Source of the DNA: an uncultured Clostridia bacterium
GTDB taxonomy: Bacteria > Bacillota > Clostridia > Oscillospirales > Ruminococcaceae
Assembly (NCBI GenBank): GCA_947631535.1
Contig: CANRLU010000001.1
Span: forward strand, 83,532 to 123,755
Reading direction: 5' to 3'
Length of the DNA stretch: 40,224 nucleotides
Below are positions 40,208 through 40,224 of the stretch, in pieces. The notes under the pieces are model-generated. The model searched no databases. It was not told where the DNA came from and saw only the letters and a list, made by a program, of their open reading frames with translations. Every line of letters starts with the position of its first letter. Positions within the stretch are counted from its first letter, which is position 1. The position numbers were made by a program, and so were the translations under genes.

Positions 40208-40224
40208 TGCAGAGCGCGAAATCC

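Overview
The window looks like a chromosomal segment of a spore-forming, low-to-mid GC Firmicute, most likely an uncultured gut clostridium. The evidence is sporulation and germination genes (a SpoIIQ-type M23 protein, YpeB), SLH (S-layer homology) domains, near-consensus sigma-A promoters, strong GGAGG ribosome binding sites, intrinsic terminators and heavy use of ATA isoleucine codons. The exact taxon cannot be fixed from the sequence alone.

Layout, left to right. Positions 1-3634 (minus strand) are one end of a tailed-phage packaging and head module: small terminase, large terminase, portal and a prohead-protease-like gene cut by the window edge. All four genes appear to start at non-ATG codons. 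A gene-poor stretch with two perfect hairpins and a dispersed repeat follows, then spoIIQ (plus strand). Positions 4853-22702 (minus) are a compact 14-gene surface-polysaccharide operon. In transcription order it reads: metallophosphoesterase, two tandem Wzz-like proteins (the second fused to a degenerate GGDEF domain), Wzy-like polymerase/ligase, SLH-SGNH hydrolase, GT2, two GT4-type transferases, pyruvyl transferase, F420H2-dehydrogenase-beta-like Fe-S protein, GT2, acyltransferase 3, GT2 and Wzx flippase. It is read from a consensus promoter at about 22.78 kb and ends at a bidirectional terminator shared with spoIIQ.

Reading divergently from the same 306-bp intergenic region (plus strand, two tandem promoters) is an apparent operon: a hybrid histidine kinase with two extracytoplasmic solute-binding domains, a DUF4956 membrane protein, a lamin-tail/CotH-kinase protein and a VTC-type polyphosphate polymerase domain protein. 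After another bidirectional terminator come argC-argJ-argB-argD (minus), the acetylated-intermediate arm of arginine synthesis. Next are a non-canonical EF-G-family GTPase (minus), ypeB (minus, without an adjacent sleB) and an HtrA-type membrane serine protease (plus). The right edge holds further copies of the dispersed repeat.

The most notable biology is the divergent pair of systems at 4.8-29.9 kb. One is a Wzx/Wzy-type polysaccharide operon with two oversized Wzz paralogues, one carrying a cytoplasmic pseudo-GGDEF domain. It also encodes an SLH-anchored SGNH enzyme and a pyruvyl transferase that could create the SLH ligand. The other is a kinase-DUF4956-CotH-VTC operon that may link envelope sensing to polyphosphate and protein phosphorylation. 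A functional link between the two is inference from the shared promoter region only.
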